This document shows positions 16,888-26,140 of a stretch of 64,000 nt of DNA, one piece after another. Source of the DNA: Paenibacillus sp. 32352 (GTDB lineage: Bacteria > Bacillota > Bacilli > Paenibacillales > NBRC-103111). The first letter of the stretch is position 1. Each line of letters begins with the position of its first letter. The position numbers and the translations under genes were made by a program. Below the pieces are notes generated by a model. It worked only from the letters and a program-made list of their open reading frames with translations, did not search any database and was not told the DNA's origin. Where the stretch lies: the NCBI RefSeq assembly GCF_002042965.1, contig NZ_MZNT01000005.1, positions 62,001 through 126,000 on the forward strand, read 5' to 3'.

Positions 16888-17421
16888 CTAGGCGAAGACT
16901 AAATAACAGATGGCGATAGAGGCTATGAACCCTACGGCATCGGATATTAAGCCGACCTTAAGAGCGTAGCTCGCCTTGCGGATACCGATGGCACCGAAGT
17001 ATACCGTAATAACGTACAGCGTCGTGTCAGTGCTCCCTTGGATTGTAGAGGCAATGCGGCCGATCATGGAATCAGGCCCAAACTGTTGAACAAGATCTGT
17101 CGTAAAAGCAAGCGAGCCGGCGCCCGTGAGCGGACGAAGGATCGCAAGTGGCAGCACTTCGCTCGGGATGCCGATCATCGCACAGAATGGCTTCACCCAT
17201 CCTATCAGCAGCTCCATAGCCCCGGATGCCCGGAAGACGCTGATAGCAACCATCATGCCGACCAGATGCGGAATGATCCGGATCGCCGTATCAAAGCCTT
17301 CCTTAGCCCCGTCTACGAACGATTCATAGACGGGCACTTTACGGTAGGCGGCGAATAACGGAATAAAGACAATGATGACCGGGATGGCCCAAGCCGAAAT
17401 GATATTGACGAAGGAGTACAA
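16888..17421 (-). CDS. spmB: Spore maturation protein SpmB
   Basis: The 177-residue integral membrane protein has two nucleoside-recognition (Gate) type segments (VGMMVAISVFRASGAM, RPLTGAGSLA). With SpmA it is needed for full dehydration of the spore core and normal heat resistance in B. subtilis, probably by acting on cortex assembly. It follows spmA by 6 bases, so translation is coupled. Expression is expected in the mother cell from the SigE-type promoter before dacB. Confidence 0.9.
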   Translation of the reverse strand: MYSFVNIISAWAIPVIIVFIPLFAAYRKVPVYESFVDGAKEGFDTAIRIIPHLVGMMVAISVFRASGAMELLIGWVKPFCAMIGIPSEVLPLAILRPLTGAGSLAFTTDLVQQFGPDSMIGRIASTIQGSTDTTLYVITVYFGAIGIRKASYALKVGLISDAVGFIASIAICYLVFA

Positions 17422-17427
17422 ACGCGA

Positions 17428-18060
17428 TCATCCTTTCCCTGGAGGAGTAGCTGGCGGATTGGCGGGAGGCTTCCGAAATAGGGGTGCGCTTCGGCTCCGG
17501 TACCACTTATCGACTATAATTGCTGCCAAGGTCGATATGAAGGTTGCCACCAGCGTCGTTCCGACGATATCGGTAGGGTTCGCCGATTGAAAATTCATTC
17601 GTATGGCAATCAGTGTCGTAGGAATGAGAGTAATACTGGCCGTATTAAGCGCTAACAGTGTACACATGGCCGGGCTCGCCTTATCCTTGTCCGGATTGAG
17701 CGATTGCAGCTCCTGCATGGCCTTGATCCCCATCGGGGTGGCAGCGTTGCCCAGCCCCAAAATGTTGGCGCTCATATTGGACATGATGTATCCGATAGCG
17801 GGATGGTTTTTGGGGATGCTTGGGAATAAGAAACGCACGAAAGGCCGGAGCAGGACAGCCAGCTTCTGCAGCAGTCCCGCATCCTCCGCAATTCGCATCA
17901 TGCCGAGCCAGAACACCATCACGCTGATCAAGCCGAAGCAAACGGTTACTCCGCTCTTGGCACCCTCAAACGCCGCCTGCGTGACAACTTCAATATTTCC
18001 CTTGACGGCAGCCACTACAAAACCGGCGACAATGAAAAACAACCATATAAGATTCACCAT
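17428..18060 (-). CDS. spmA: Spore maturation protein SpmA
   Basis: The 210-residue membrane protein of the Gate family is the partner of SpmB. The conserved stretch MSANILGLGNAATPMG is clear. The start at 18060 (MVNLIWLFF) gives a length close to B. subtilis SpmA (about 196); a longer frame upstream would overlap dacB. GGGAG lies about 11 bases before this ATG. The C-terminus carries an extra Pro-rich, basic tail (FRKPPANPPATPPGKG). It is 26 bases downstream of dacB. Confidence 0.9.
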   Translation of the reverse strand: MVNLIWLFFIVAGFVVAAVKGNIEVVTQAAFEGAKSGVTVCFGLISVMVFWLGMMRIAEDAGLLQKLAVLLRPFVRFLFPSIPKNHPAIGYIMSNMSANILGLGNAATPMGIKAMQELQSLNPDKDKASPAMCTLLALNTASITLIPTTLIAIRMNFQSANPTDIVGTTLVATFISTLAAIIVDKWYRSRSAPLFRKPPANPPATPPGKG

Positions 18061-18086
18061 AGAAGAGGCGTCTCCCTTCCTAATTG

Positions 18087-19259
18087 TTAAGCCGCTTGTC
18101 CAGTGAATAAGACACGGACCAGGAACTGTACAATATAGAGCCATTTATCCGCGTATGTCGCCGTTCCCTGATCGGAGGCCTGAAAGAAAAATGCAGACTG
18201 CTCCTGCTGATTTAACCTCGGACTATCCTTGTCGTACAGCGGAATGCTGCCAATAGGCTTGCCGTTCAAGCTGTAGGTGAGTGACCCTCTTTCACCCAGA
18301 CGATAATTCGTTGAAGCAGGGTCAACTAATTGGATCTTGGTTGAGAATTGGCCCTTTTCGCTTTCCAGCACCGGATAAGCAAAGCTTTTGCCGGCAACCA
18401 GGTCGGTGCCTTGCACCGCATCGCCTTTGCCGATAAACTGCTGCAGAGGGTAATTCTTGAACCCGTAATCCAAAAGCTTGGCGTGATCAGCCCAATCATT
18501 GCCGTCATTCAGTGTGACGACAGCCAGCTGTTGTCCGTTGCGGGTGGCCGATGAGACGAGGCAGCGTTTCGCGGTCTTGGTATAGCCGGTCTTGACTCCG
18601 TCCGCGCCTTCGTACAAGCTCAGCATCTTGTTCTTGTTAAGCCAAGTATAATCCCAGGCTTCGTTAGGATTTGGCACCTTCTTCACCTTTGTTTTTACGA
18701 TTTCCTGGAAAACCGGATTTTGAAGCGCGTGGGCCGCAAGCTTGGCCATATCATTCGCTGTTGAATAATGTCCTTCCGCATCAAGTCCGCTAGGATTCTT
18801 GAAGCTGGAGCGGGTCATACCGAGCAGCTTGGCTTCCTCATTCATCATGTAGGCGAATCCTTCCACAGTTCCTCCTACATGCTCCGCGATCGCGGTAGCC
18901 GCATCATTGCCGGAACGAAGCATCATCCCGTACAGCAAATGATTCAGGCTCATTTCCTCACCGACCTTCAAGTAGATGGAGGAGCCTTCTTTGCCGGCGG
19001 CATTTCTGCTTACTTTCACCATATCTGACAGCTTGCTGTTCTCTATCGCAACAATCGCCGTCATGATCTTCGTCAAGCTGGCAATCCGCATCTGCTTGTC
19101 TCCCTGCTGACTATACAAAATACGGCCCGAGGTTACATCTATCAGCGCTGCCGCCTCCGCATGCGTGGATACAGGGGGAGCGGCTTGTACAGCTGCCGGC
19201 CAGCCTGCCGAAATTATCAGGTAGATCCCCATTATCAACAATGAACCCAGTCTTTTCAT
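18087..19259 (-). CDS. dacB: D-alanyl-D-alanine carboxypeptidase DacB (sporulation PBP5*)
   Basis: This 390-residue low-mass penicillin-binding protein trims the peptide side chains of cortex peptidoglycan. A signal peptide (residues 1-27, cut near VQA-AP) precedes the peptidase S11 domain with SLTK (catalytic Ser61), SGN and KTG motifs. A C-terminal beta domain and a hydrophobic membrane-anchoring end (LYIVQFLVRVLF) follow. AGGAGG lies 10 bases before the chosen ATG. Linkage to spmA and spmB is the standard dacB operon, in which loss of DacB leads to over-crosslinked cortex. Confidence 0.92.
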   Translation of the reverse strand: MKRLGSLLIMGIYLIISAGWPAAVQAAPPVSTHAEAAALIDVTSGRILYSQQGDKQMRIASLTKIMTAIVAIENSKLSDMVKVSRNAAGKEGSSIYLKVGEEMSLNHLLYGMMLRSGNDAATAIAEHVGGTVEGFAYMMNEEAKLLGMTRSSFKNPSGLDAEGHYSTANDMAKLAAHALQNPVFQEIVKTKVKKVPNPNEAWDYTWLNKNKMLSLYEGADGVKTGYTKTAKRCLVSSATRNGQQLAVVTLNDGNDWADHAKLLDYGFKNYPLQQFIGKGDAVQGTDLVAGKSFAYPVLESEKGQFSTKIQLVDPASTNYRLGERGSLTYSLNGKPIGSIPLYDKDSPRLNQQEQSAFFFQASDQGTATYADKWLYIVQFLVRVLFTGQAA

Positions 19260-19367
19260 GTGGTCCGATCCTCCTAATTTTATTGCAGCCTCCGGCATAC
19301 CATTTCCGGATGGCTTGATTCCTGTTAAGGAAACGTGACTCGATTCGTTTACGGAACATCTTGTACA

Positions 19368-19395
19368 AGTATATGCTTATCCACCATGGTTATGA
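19368..19395 (-). promoter_or_regulatory. Putative SigE promoter of dacB-spmA-spmB
   Basis: On the minus strand TCATAAC (19389-19395) and CATATACT (19368-19375) are separated by 13 bases. The -10 matches the SigE consensus CATAYAHT fully; the -35 matches five of seven positions of KMATATT. The B. subtilis dacB operon is known to be SigE-dependent. The transcript would start about 100 bases before the dacB ATG. Confidence 0.55.
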
Positions 19396-19408
19396 GTTGC
19401 CATGCAAA

Positions 19409-19456
19409 TAAAATAGCCCTGCGGAAACGAGGTATCGTTCCTGCAGAGCTATTTTT
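19409..19456. terminator. Terminator after the SRAP gene
   Basis: Arms AAAATAGCcCTGCGGAAACGA and TCGTTcCTGCAGaGCTATTTTT form a long, nearly perfect stem with T runs on both strands. It lies 5 bases past the SRAP stop codon and directly before the dacB promoter. Confidence 0.85.
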
Positions 19457-19460
19457 AGCG

Positions 19461-20147
19461 TTATATCAAGGATCGCATCGGAGCGATGCAATCCGGTTCA
19501 TCATAGCGTACGTTGCCCACCTTGGGGTCGACTTCATAGGAAGTCATAAGGCTGGCGGGATAAGAAGCCAGCACCGGCTTGAGTCTTGAGACCTCCGTTA
19601 CAGTACGGTCCAGCCATAGCGATTCCGATTCTTTGGTTAAGATAACCGGCATCCGATCATGTACGGCGGCCACAAGATCGTTGGGTTCCGTAGTAAGAAT
19701 AGTACAGGTATGCAGCTTCTCACCATTAGCTTGTACCCAGGTATCATATAAACCCGCCATGCCGAAAAGACCGCCGTCTTTCATCGTAAACCGGATAGGC
19801 TGCTTGCTTTTCCCCGCCTTCTTCCACTCATAGAATCCGTCGGACGGAATCATGCATCGTTTACGGCTTAACAGACGTTGAAAGGACGGCTTCTCCGTCA
19901 CCGTCTCCGCTCGTAAATTGATAGGGGTAACACCAGCCTTCTCATCCTTCGACCAACTCGGCACAAGCCCCCACCGAAGCTCGCCCAACCGGCGATCTCC
20001 TTGGCTCTCTCCGCCTATGATAGCGGGAATCCATTGACCCGGAGCTATATTATACCGGGGAGCATATCGGGCTGCCACGTTCTCGCCTAATAAGAAATGG
20101 AGCATCAGCTCCTCCAGTGTAACGGTGATCGTATACCTCCCGCACAT
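19461..20147 (-). CDS. SOS response-associated peptidase (SRAP/HMCES/YedK family)
   Basis: The 228-residue protein starts MCGRYT. Removal of Met exposes Cys2, which in this family crosslinks to abasic sites in single-stranded DNA and shields them. Other conserved residues are visible: GFYEW (catalytic Glu), NLRAET, and the His in AAVHDRMPVIL. It is cytoplasmic. The ATG overlaps the HD-GYP stop codon by one base, so the two are translated together. No LexA box is recognised nearby, and the pairing with a c-di-GMP-type phosphodiesterase has no obvious explanation. Confidence 0.9.
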   Translation of the reverse strand: MCGRYTITVTLEELMLHFLLGENVAARYAPRYNIAPGQWIPAIIGGESQGDRRLGELRWGLVPSWSKDEKAGVTPINLRAETVTEKPSFQRLLSRKRCMIPSDGFYEWKKAGKSKQPIRFTMKDGGLFGMAGLYDTWVQANGEKLHTCTILTTEPNDLVAAVHDRMPVILTKESESLWLDRTVTEVSRLKPVLASYPASLMTSYEVDPKVGNVRYDEPDCIAPMRSLI

Positions 20148-21241
20148 TATCTGCCACCCCCAGCATCCACACTGCTTACGAACACAGTCAGCTTTTCAGA
20201 TAGATCCACTTCGTACGGCTGTGTTTTCTGCCCTTCAGCATCCTCAAAGATACGGATGACAGGACGCTGAGGTACCGCAGGGTTAATATTGACAACGACT
20301 CCCTTCTCGCCTGTACTTAGTACAACGGATAGTCCGAGCGGGTAGATCGCGACATTGTCCCGGAATAAAGCTACCTTCTTGTGCTCATATAATGTCCCTA
20401 CGCCTGCGAACAGTGTCTCCATCGCTTGATGCGGCAGCATGGCTGTCCTGTACGGGCGATGCATCGTCATCGCGTCATAGCTGTCTACAATGGCGATCCA
20501 TTTGGCGTATTCATGGATTTCCTTGTCTTTAATTCCTCGCGGATAGCCGCTGCCATCCAGACGCTCGTGATGCTGGAAGGCGCAATGAGCGGCCAACAGC
20601 GGTATGTTAGGCTCGTCCTTCAATAATTTGAAGCCTAATTCAGCATGAGTCTGAACCTCTGCGCGTTCGGTATCAGTCAGAGGTCCCGGTTTTTTCAGCA
20701 AGTCCTGGTTAATCTTAATTATTCCGATATCATGTAATAGTGCTCCCAGACCAAGTGTCAAAATTTCATCCCGGCTGTATCCGTTAGCCATGCCCAGCAT
20801 GGTAGCATAAATGCAAACATTAAGAGAATGCTGGTATAAATATGTATTCGTGACATTCATATTCATCAACATAATAAGGGCATCTTCTCTGGAATCCAGA
20901 TCTTCGATAATCATCTTCATCACATTGCCGAAGGCTTTTCCCATAAAATGATTTTTTGAAAATTTCGGTCTGCTGTTGCCTTCGATCATGCTTCTAAATT
21001 GTGTTCGTATTTCGCTAAGAGCTTTAACCCTCGTTTCATCGGAGATTGGATCTTCTATGACGATATCGCTAGTCGCTTCATCTTCAATGTATAAAAAATC
21101 GATGCCAAGCTGCTCGAGCCGGTTGAGAACGGTTTGTGAAAGCTCAACATGCTCTTTAAGCAGGATGACACCTTCCTCATTATAAATGCATTTCCCTAGC
21201 TTCATACCAGGAATACAGGATCGAGTAGGAAGTAAACGCAC
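20147..21241 (-). CDS. HD-GYP domain protein (probable cyclic dinucleotide phosphodiesterase)
   Basis: The 364-residue protein has an N-terminal domain like those seen before HD-GYP modules (RLLPTRSCIPGMKLGKCIYN) and an HD-GYP domain from about residue 130. The metal-site motifs are all present: HSLNVC, HDIGI, HAELGF, and HHERLDGSGYP, the last containing the GYP triad. Such enzymes usually cut cyclic di-GMP to pGpG or GMP. The GTG at 21241 is chosen because AGAGG lies 8 bases upstream; the ATG six codons earlier has a poorer site. It is cytoplasmic, with no membrane span. Confidence 0.85.
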   Translation of the reverse strand: MRLLPTRSCIPGMKLGKCIYNEEGVILLKEHVELSQTVLNRLEQLGIDFLYIEDEATSDIVIEDPISDETRVKALSEIRTQFRSMIEGNSRPKFSKNHFMGKAFGNVMKMIIEDLDSREDALIMLMNMNVTNTYLYQHSLNVCIYATMLGMANGYSRDEILTLGLGALLHDIGIIKINQDLLKKPGPLTDTERAEVQTHAELGFKLLKDEPNIPLLAAHCAFQHHERLDGSGYPRGIKDKEIHEYAKWIAIVDSYDAMTMHRPYRTAMLPHQAMETLFAGVGTLYEHKKVALFRDNVAIYPLGLSVVLSTGEKGVVVNINPAVPQRPVIRIFEDAEGQKTQPYEVDLSEKLTVFVSSVDAGGGR

Positions 21242-21312
21242 AAAAAAAACCTCTTTCATTATTGACTCATAACCTAACTATAAAAGAAAGCTTTTTAAAG
21301 AGCAACCATAAA

Positions 21313-21347
21313 CAAAAAGCAAAGCTGCCCAAACAAATTTGAGCAGC
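21313..21347 (-). terminator. Terminator after ytfJ
   Basis: On the minus strand GCTGCTCAAA and TTTGGGCAGC pair around a TTTG loop and run into TTTGCTTTTTG. The T run is interrupted, so termination may be partial. Confidence 0.6.
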
Positions 21348-21389
21348 CGGCAAAAGTTGGAACCATACTAATCACTTATAAAATTGCCG

Positions 21390-21866
21390 CTAAACAATAA
21401 AATTTTGGTTCTCGATATTATTTGTCACGTGGCTACCGCTCTCCGGCATGCCGGTTTTGTTACCTTTCATCATGCTTTGGATACGGTCCACCACCGTCGG
21501 TGCGGAATCAATGAGACGCTCCAGCAAGTGCGTTTGGTTATCTAAAGGAACGATTTTTACGCCATGCTTGCCAACCACCAGGAACGCTATTGGGGTAATC
21601 GACACACCGCCGCCGCTGCCTCCGCCGAAAGGAAGGGCTACTTGCGCGTTCATTGCATCGTTGCGATGGCCTCCCGCATTGTTCTCTTCAGCGGATGAAA
21701 ATTCACTGCCCCCTGCCGCAAAACCGAAGCCCACCTTGGAAATCGGCATAATGACGCTGCCGTCAGGGGTTTCTACAGGATCGCCGACAATGGTATTCAC
21801 GTCGACCATTTCCTTAATGTTTTCCATTGCAACCTTCATTAAGCCTTCGATCGGATGTGTTGTCAT
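21390..21866 (-). CDS. ytfJ: Sporulation protein YtfJ (GerW family)
   Basis: The 158-residue soluble protein belongs to the GerW_C (YtfJ) family, made in the forespore in B. subtilis and needed for efficient germination there. Typical sequence: VGDPVETPDGSVIMPISKVGFGF and the glycine-rich segment FGGGSGGGVSITPIAFLVV. AGGAGGAGA lies before the ATG. It follows the DUF2953 gene (ytfI) at about 125 bases, the same pair as in B. subtilis. Confidence 0.9.
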   Translation of the reverse strand: MTTHPIEGLMKVAMENIKEMVDVNTIVGDPVETPDGSVIMPISKVGFGFAAGGSEFSSAEENNAGGHRNDAMNAQVALPFGGGSGGGVSITPIAFLVVGKHGVKIVPLDNQTHLLERLIDSAPTVVDRIQSMMKGNKTGMPESGSHVTNNIENQNFIV

Positions 21867-21993
21867 TTAGTCTCCTCCTCTTCGTGTGACACAATACTTA
21901 AGGGAATCCTGTCGCATCTTTATCATCTCCAGAAGAAGAGGTGCCTATGTAATGGTAAATTTATTTAACAAGCCCTCAAGAAGTCGATTCGCA

Positions 21994-22671
21994 TTATGAC
22001 GCTTTGAACAGCACTTTACGCCACATCCGTAAACCGCCTTTAATCTTCATGATGCGCAGCAGCAATCGAAGACTGGCGTACATGATTTCGTATACGCGGA
22101 TTTTGAGCAAAACCTGAACTTCCGAGGAAAAAGTAGTTATATTGTACTGAGGGACTACTTGAATAACCGGTTTCGTCTCCAGCTGAATATACCGGAATAC
22201 GTAACCTAAAAGGGAAGCCTTGAGTCCCCAGACCATTCCTGCCGTCATGGCCGTTTCTGCCGCATCTCCAATGCCCACGTTCGTTTTCCAAAATAACTCG
22301 GTACAGCGTACATGCCGCAGCGTCTCTCGGAACCATCGGTTAAATTGGAAACAATGGGCCAGCAGCACCTGATAATTCGCGAACGCCTCTTGAATGGTCC
22401 GTTTGGTGATATGGCTCTTGTTATCGTTCGTCAGCTCATTATTGGTTTTATTTACTTGTTCCGCCTTAAAATGGACTCCCTCTTGAACATTCAAAAATTT
22501 GATAACAGGAATAGCGAATCTACGTTTCACCAAACCGTACAGTGTATGCAAATCCAGCACGATTTCATCGTCCTGCCGCTGTCTCACCACCGTGAATCTG
22601 CACTGCATACTGCTGCAAGCAAAAAGAAGGATAAGGACAAACACTATTCCTACAATCCAAGGCCAAATCAT
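21994..22671 (-). CDS. ytfI: DUF2953 protein (YtfI)
   Basis: The 225-residue protein has one N-terminal membrane segment (residues 4-22), then a region with the DUF2953 hallmarks: a central GxGDAAxTAxxxGxxW stretch (VGIGDAAETAMTAGMVWG) and a C-terminal PQYN motif. Its function is unknown. Linkage to ytfJ is conserved in Bacillales and suggests a sporulation role. GGGAGG lies 6 bases before ATG. Confidence 0.85.
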   Translation of the reverse strand: MIWPWIVGIVFVLILLFACSSMQCRFTVVRQRQDDEIVLDLHTLYGLVKRRFAIPVIKFLNVQEGVHFKAEQVNKTNNELTNDNKSHITKRTIQEAFANYQVLLAHCFQFNRWFRETLRHVRCTELFWKTNVGIGDAAETAMTAGMVWGLKASLLGYVFRYIQLETKPVIQVVPQYNITTFSSEVQVLLKIRVYEIMYASLRLLLRIMKIKGGLRMWRKVLFKAS

Positions 22672-22741
22672 GTTCTACCTCCCGCATGCATCGCCCTGCC
22701 AAAATCCATAATCCTTCGCAAGCAAGGATAGGCGTATTTTC

Positions 22742-22800
22742 GCAAAGCGCAAATAACTCCTTATGCTCAAGAAGCACAGCTTCTGTTCATTCAGGAGTTA
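22742..22800 (-). terminator. Long imperfect hairpin after scpB
   Basis: TAACTCC (22754-22760) pairs with GGAGTTA (22794-22800), enclosing an inner AGAAG/CTTCT helix. On the minus strand it is followed by TTTGCGCTTTGCG rather than a clean T run, so it may be a weak terminator or an mRNA structure between scpB and ytfI. Confidence 0.4.
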
Positions 22801-22847
22801 GTATAGCCCTGTGATGGTAAAACATGCGCAGCTATATACAGGCTTTA

Positions 22848-23456
22848 TTATTCGGATTGGGATACATCCTCGAAGGTGATTTGCTTTTCATCCAGCTTGT
22901 CGAAAAGCAATCTTGTCTCTTCTTCCAAATTATCATCATTTTGAAATAATGAAGTTTCCGGCAGCTCATCAATCGAACTAAGAGCAAAGTAATCCAGGAA
23001 CGCTTTGGTTGTACCGTATAAAATAGGACGGCCCGGCGCATCTGCGCGGTCAACCTCTTGAATCAAATCCTTAGCCACCAATGTCTGGAGGGCACGATCC
23101 GCCTTGACGCCGCGGATTTCCTCAATCTCCACTCTTGTGATCGGCTGCTTATAAGCAACGATGGCCAGGGTCTCCAAAGCCGCTTGAGATAAGGAGGAAC
23201 GGGACGGAGAATACGCCAAACGCTCTAAATAAGGAGCATGGTCCGGAAGCGTCGTCAGCTGGTAAGCCCCTGCCAACTCAACAATTTGCAAGCCGCGGCC
23301 GCTTCTCTTGAAGTCCGCTTGAAGGTCCAACACAAGTTCTTTGATGAAATCAGCGTTTTGCTCTAATACTTCAGCCAGCTGCTTGGCATCCAGACCCTCG
23401 TCCCCCGCCACAAACAGCAAGCCTTCAATAACTGATTTCATCTGTTGAAAATCCAT
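22848..23456 (-). CDS. scpB: Segregation and condensation protein B
   Basis: The 202-residue protein is the kite subunit of the SMC-ScpAB condensin, which loads at parS and compacts the chromosome. Two winged-helix domains are visible (residues about 1-85 and 95-165), with the family phrases EGLLFVAGDEGL, SQAALETLAIVAYKQPITR and IRGVKADRALQTL. The C-terminus is acidic. The start overlaps the end of scpA by 32 bases, so translation is coupled; Met6 is an alternative start with the same overlap arrangement. Confidence 0.93.
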   Translation of the reverse strand: MDFQQMKSVIEGLLFVAGDEGLDAKQLAEVLEQNADFIKELVLDLQADFKRSGRGLQIVELAGAYQLTTLPDHAPYLERLAYSPSRSSLSQAALETLAIVAYKQPITRVEIEEIRGVKADRALQTLVAKDLIQEVDRADAPGRPILYGTTKAFLDYFALSSIDELPETSLFQNDDNLEEETRLLFDKLDEKQITFEDVSQSE

Positions 23457-24216
23457 GTGCTATTCCTTCCTCTCTTGCCTGAATCACGATATCCTCAAAT
23501 AATTTATGCTGATAGCAGATGACAACCTTCACCTTCATCAGCTCCAGCAGCGCCAAAAAGGTCGTTACGATCCCTTCCCTGGTCATCATGTTGTTGTCCA
23601 CCAACCTGGAAAACAACACCTTGCCCCCGGCCTTCTCCAGATACTCCACTACTTCTCTCATCCGGTCCTTAACAGAAATCTCATCCTTGCGGATTTTGGC
23701 AACCATATTGCGGCTGGACATCCGGTTCATCGCCCTTTGGAACGCACGTACCAAATCTGCTATGTGCAGGCCTTTGACCGGATTTTCAACGATGGCGGGA
23801 ACATAAGGCGTCAAGTCCTCGGGTTCCCTGGTATAAATCAAGCTCCGCTCCAGCTCCTTGTCCCTCAAATGATCGGCAATCGCCTTGTATTTGCGATATT
23901 CAATCAGCTTGGCAACGAGCTCGGCACGCGGGTCATAATCCTCGTCCATCATATAGTCATCATATTCCATCTCAATAACGGGAGGCTTAGGCAGGAGCAT
24001 CTGACTCTTAATGGACAAGAGCGTCGCGGCCATCACCAGAAACTCGCTGGTGACTTCCAGCTCCAGCTCCTGCATAGCATCCAAGTATTCCATGTATTGA
24101 TCCGTAATCTCTTTGATCGGGATGTTGTAGATATCTATTTCTGATTTATCTATTAAATGCAATAATAAATCGAGGGGGCCTTCAAACGTATCCAGCTTGT
24201 ATGTAACCTTTTCCAA
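23425..24216 (-). CDS. scpA: Segregation and condensation protein A
   Basis: The 263-residue kleisin bridges the SMC heads. The N-terminal helical domain begins VTYKLDTFEGPLDLLLHLI, the invariant family motif, and the C-terminal winged helix (TREGIVTTFLALLELMK) binds the SMC head. The start is set at the TTG at 24216 because AGGGGGA lies about 9 bases before it and the family motif begins three residues later. The longer frame upstream runs through the duplicated hairpin repeat at 24231-24312. It is followed by scpB with overlap. Confidence 0.92.
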   Translation of the reverse strand: MEKVTYKLDTFEGPLDLLLHLIDKSEIDIYNIPIKEITDQYMEYLDAMQELELEVTSEFLVMAATLLSIKSQMLLPKPPVIEMEYDDYMMDEDYDPRAELVAKLIEYRKYKAIADHLRDKELERSLIYTREPEDLTPYVPAIVENPVKGLHIADLVRAFQRAMNRMSSRNMVAKIRKDEISVKDRMREVVEYLEKAGGKVLFSRLVDNNMMTREGIVTTFLALLELMKVKVVICYQHKLFEDIVIQAREEGIAHGFSTDEISY

Positions 24217-24230
24217 GTAGAATTTCCCCC

Positions 24231-24312
24231 TAAGATTTTTCTTTAGAAAAATCAACTTCGTAAACATACGCTAAGATTTTTCGTCAGAAAAATCGACTTC
24301 GCTAGTATCTCG
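24231..24312. repeat. Tandem hairpin repeat before scpA (two copies, 41-bp period)
   Basis: Two copies start at 24231 and 24272. Each has a short inverted repeat (GATTTTTC/GAAAAATC) followed on the plus strand by a tail close to ACTTCG(T/C)TA. Read with scpA, the element is tail, hairpin, then CTTAGGGGG, so the first copy leads straight into the ribosome binding site. Related elements lie before fur (52689) and bkdB (59859). Confidence 0.75.
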
Positions 24313-24373
24313 GGCGATAAATTTCGCGCAAATATGACATCGTCTGCAAATCGCCCTAATACATCATTGTAGT

Positions 24374-24841
24374 TCAGGAAAGCTGTTTGGTCAAATTCGC
24401 CATCTCAATAGCGGTGGTAGCCGCTTCCCATCCCTTATTGCCGGCTTTGGTTCCCGCACGCTCCACAGCCTGCTCAATGGAATCCGTAGTCAATACGCCA
24501 AAGATGGTCGGAACACCCGTTTTAAGGCTGATCGCCGCAACTCCTTTGGCAACTTCATTGCACACATAGTCAAAGTGAGGAGTGGAGCCGCGGATTACTG
24601 CTCCCAGGGTGATTACAGCGTCATATTTGCCGCTTTCGGCCATTTTTTGAGCGATCAACGCGATTTCGAAGGCCCCCGGTACCCACGCAATTTCAACTTC
24701 TTCATCCGCTGCACCGTGACGCTTCAAGGCATCCAGCGCACCGCCAAGCAGCTTGCTTGTAATAAATTCATTAAACCGTCCAACAACAATACCGTATTTT
24801 AATCCTTTAGAAATTAAATGTCCTTCGTATATTTTCGCCAT
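24374..24841 (-). CDS. ribH: 6,7-dimethyl-8-ribityllumazine synthase
   Basis: The 155-residue enzyme condenses the pyrimidine product of RibD with 3,4-dihydroxy-2-butanone 4-phosphate to form the lumazine precursor of riboflavin. Family features: [14 protein letters not shown] at the N-terminus, [27 protein letters not shown] with the catalytic His, and GVLTTDS. It forms icosahedral shells in relatives. It is the last gene of the rib operon, 65 bases after ribBA. AAGGATG precedes the ATG. Confidence 0.94.
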   Translation of the reverse strand: MAKIYEGHLISKGLKYGIVVGRFNEFITSKLLGGALDALKRHGAADEEVEIAWVPGAFEIALIAQKMAESGKYDAVITLGAVIRGSTPHFDYVCNEVAKGVAAISLKTGVPTIFGVLTTDSIEQAVERAGTKAGNKGWEAATTAIEMANLTKQLS

Positions 24842-24906
24842 GTTTTTACAACATCCTTCCGCTGTAGTCGTTATTTTATAAAAAAATGTGTAGGTTTCGA
24901 CAAAGG

Positions 24907-26121
24907 TCAGAACCGCAGCATGTGACCTAGCTTCTCCTGCTTCGTGTGCAAATAGTTCGTATTGGACTCATTCTCTTTCATTTGGATCGGGACGCGTTCC
25001 ACAACCGTTAAGCCGTATCCTTCAAGACCTTTGATCTTGCGTGGGTTGTTCGTCAGCAGCCGTATTTGTGAGATACCCAAATCCTTCAATATTTGAGCGC
25101 CGATACCATAGTCCCTCAGATCTGCCGGAAAGCCCAGCTGCAAATTCGCATCGACCGTGTCCAGACCCTGTTCCTGAAGGACGTAAGCTTTAAGCTTATT
25201 GATCAGACCGATGCCGCGGCCTTCCTGCCTCATATACAGCAGCACGCCCGACCCCGCTTCGTCAATTTGCTTCAGCGCCGCATCCAGCTGTGGACCGCAG
25301 TCGCACCGATGCGAATGGAATACGTCTCCGGTCAAGCATTCCGAGTGAACGCGGACCAGCGTAGGCACGGAGCTGTCAATCTCGCCTTTGACCAAGGCTA
25401 CATGCTCTTTTTGGTCCACAGCATTGGAGTACGCTATAGCCGTGAACAAGCCGTAATCTGTCGGAAGCTTGGCCGCCACCTCCCGTTTGACCAGCTTCTC
25501 CTTGTGGTTGCGGTATTGAATCAAATCCTGAATGGTGATGATTTTCATATCATGCTTGCGGCTGAATTCCATCAGCTCGGGAACGCGGGCCATTTCCCCA
25601 TCCTCTTTAATGATTTCGCAAATGACAGCGGCAGGGTAGGAACCGCACAGACGAGCCAGATCAACGGCTGCCTCCGTATGTCCCGCCCGGCGAAGCACTC
25701 CGCCCTTTTTGGCAATAAGAGGGAATATATGCCCCGGACGACGGAAGCTCTGAGGGTTCGTGTCAGGATCGATCAGCGACTTCACCGTCATAGAGCGCTC
25801 CGATGCGGAAATGCCTGTCGTCGTATCGACGTGGTCTACCGAAACCGTAAAGGCCGTGCCATGGTATTCCGTATTTCTCGTTACCATCGGGGGCAGCTCC
25901 AGCTCCCGGGCACGTTCCTCGGTAATAGGGGCGCATACGAGACCGCGGCCTTCCTTGATCATGAAATTGATGATCTCCGGGGTCGCTTTCTCGGCCAGAG
26001 CGATAAAATCTCCCTCGTTCTCTCTATCTTCATCATCGACAACGATAATGATTTTTCCAAGCATCAAATCCGATATGGCTTCTTCAATCGTATGGAATTG
26101 AAACGATGTATCCATGCTCAC
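24907..26121 (-). CDS. ribBA: Bifunctional DHBP synthase / GTP cyclohydrolase II
   Basis: The 404-residue fusion supplies both branches of riboflavin synthesis. Residues about 1-205 are the RibB domain, making dihydroxybutanone phosphate from ribulose 5-phosphate (motifs [28 protein letters not shown]). Residues about 210-400 are the RibA domain, opening GTP ([12 protein letters not shown] and a zinc site CxxHRCDCG, then QEGRGIGL). It sits between ribE and ribH under the FMN riboswitch. Confidence 0.95.
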   Translation of the reverse strand: MSMDTSFQFHTIEEAISDLMLGKIIIVVDDEDRENEGDFIALAEKATPEIINFMIKEGRGLVCAPITEERARELELPPMVTRNTEYHGTAFTVSVDHVDTTTGISASERSMTVKSLIDPDTNPQSFRRPGHIFPLIAKKGGVLRRAGHTEAAVDLARLCGSYPAAVICEIIKEDGEMARVPELMEFSRKHDMKIITIQDLIQYRNHKEKLVKREVAAKLPTDYGLFTAIAYSNAVDQKEHVALVKGEIDSSVPTLVRVHSECLTGDVFHSHRCDCGPQLDAALKQIDEAGSGVLLYMRQEGRGIGLINKLKAYVLQEQGLDTVDANLQLGFPADLRDYGIGAQILKDLGISQIRLLTNNPRKIKGLEGYGLTVVERVPIQMKENESNTNYLHTKQEKLGHMLRF

Positions 26122-26140
26122 TCCCGCCTTTCTTGATCGT

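Noticed and set aside
25093..26136. Long plus-strand frames (up to 347 codons) opposite ribBA and over ribE/ribD
   Set aside because: Antisense shadows of strongly conserved rib genes; no ribosome binding sites or family features.
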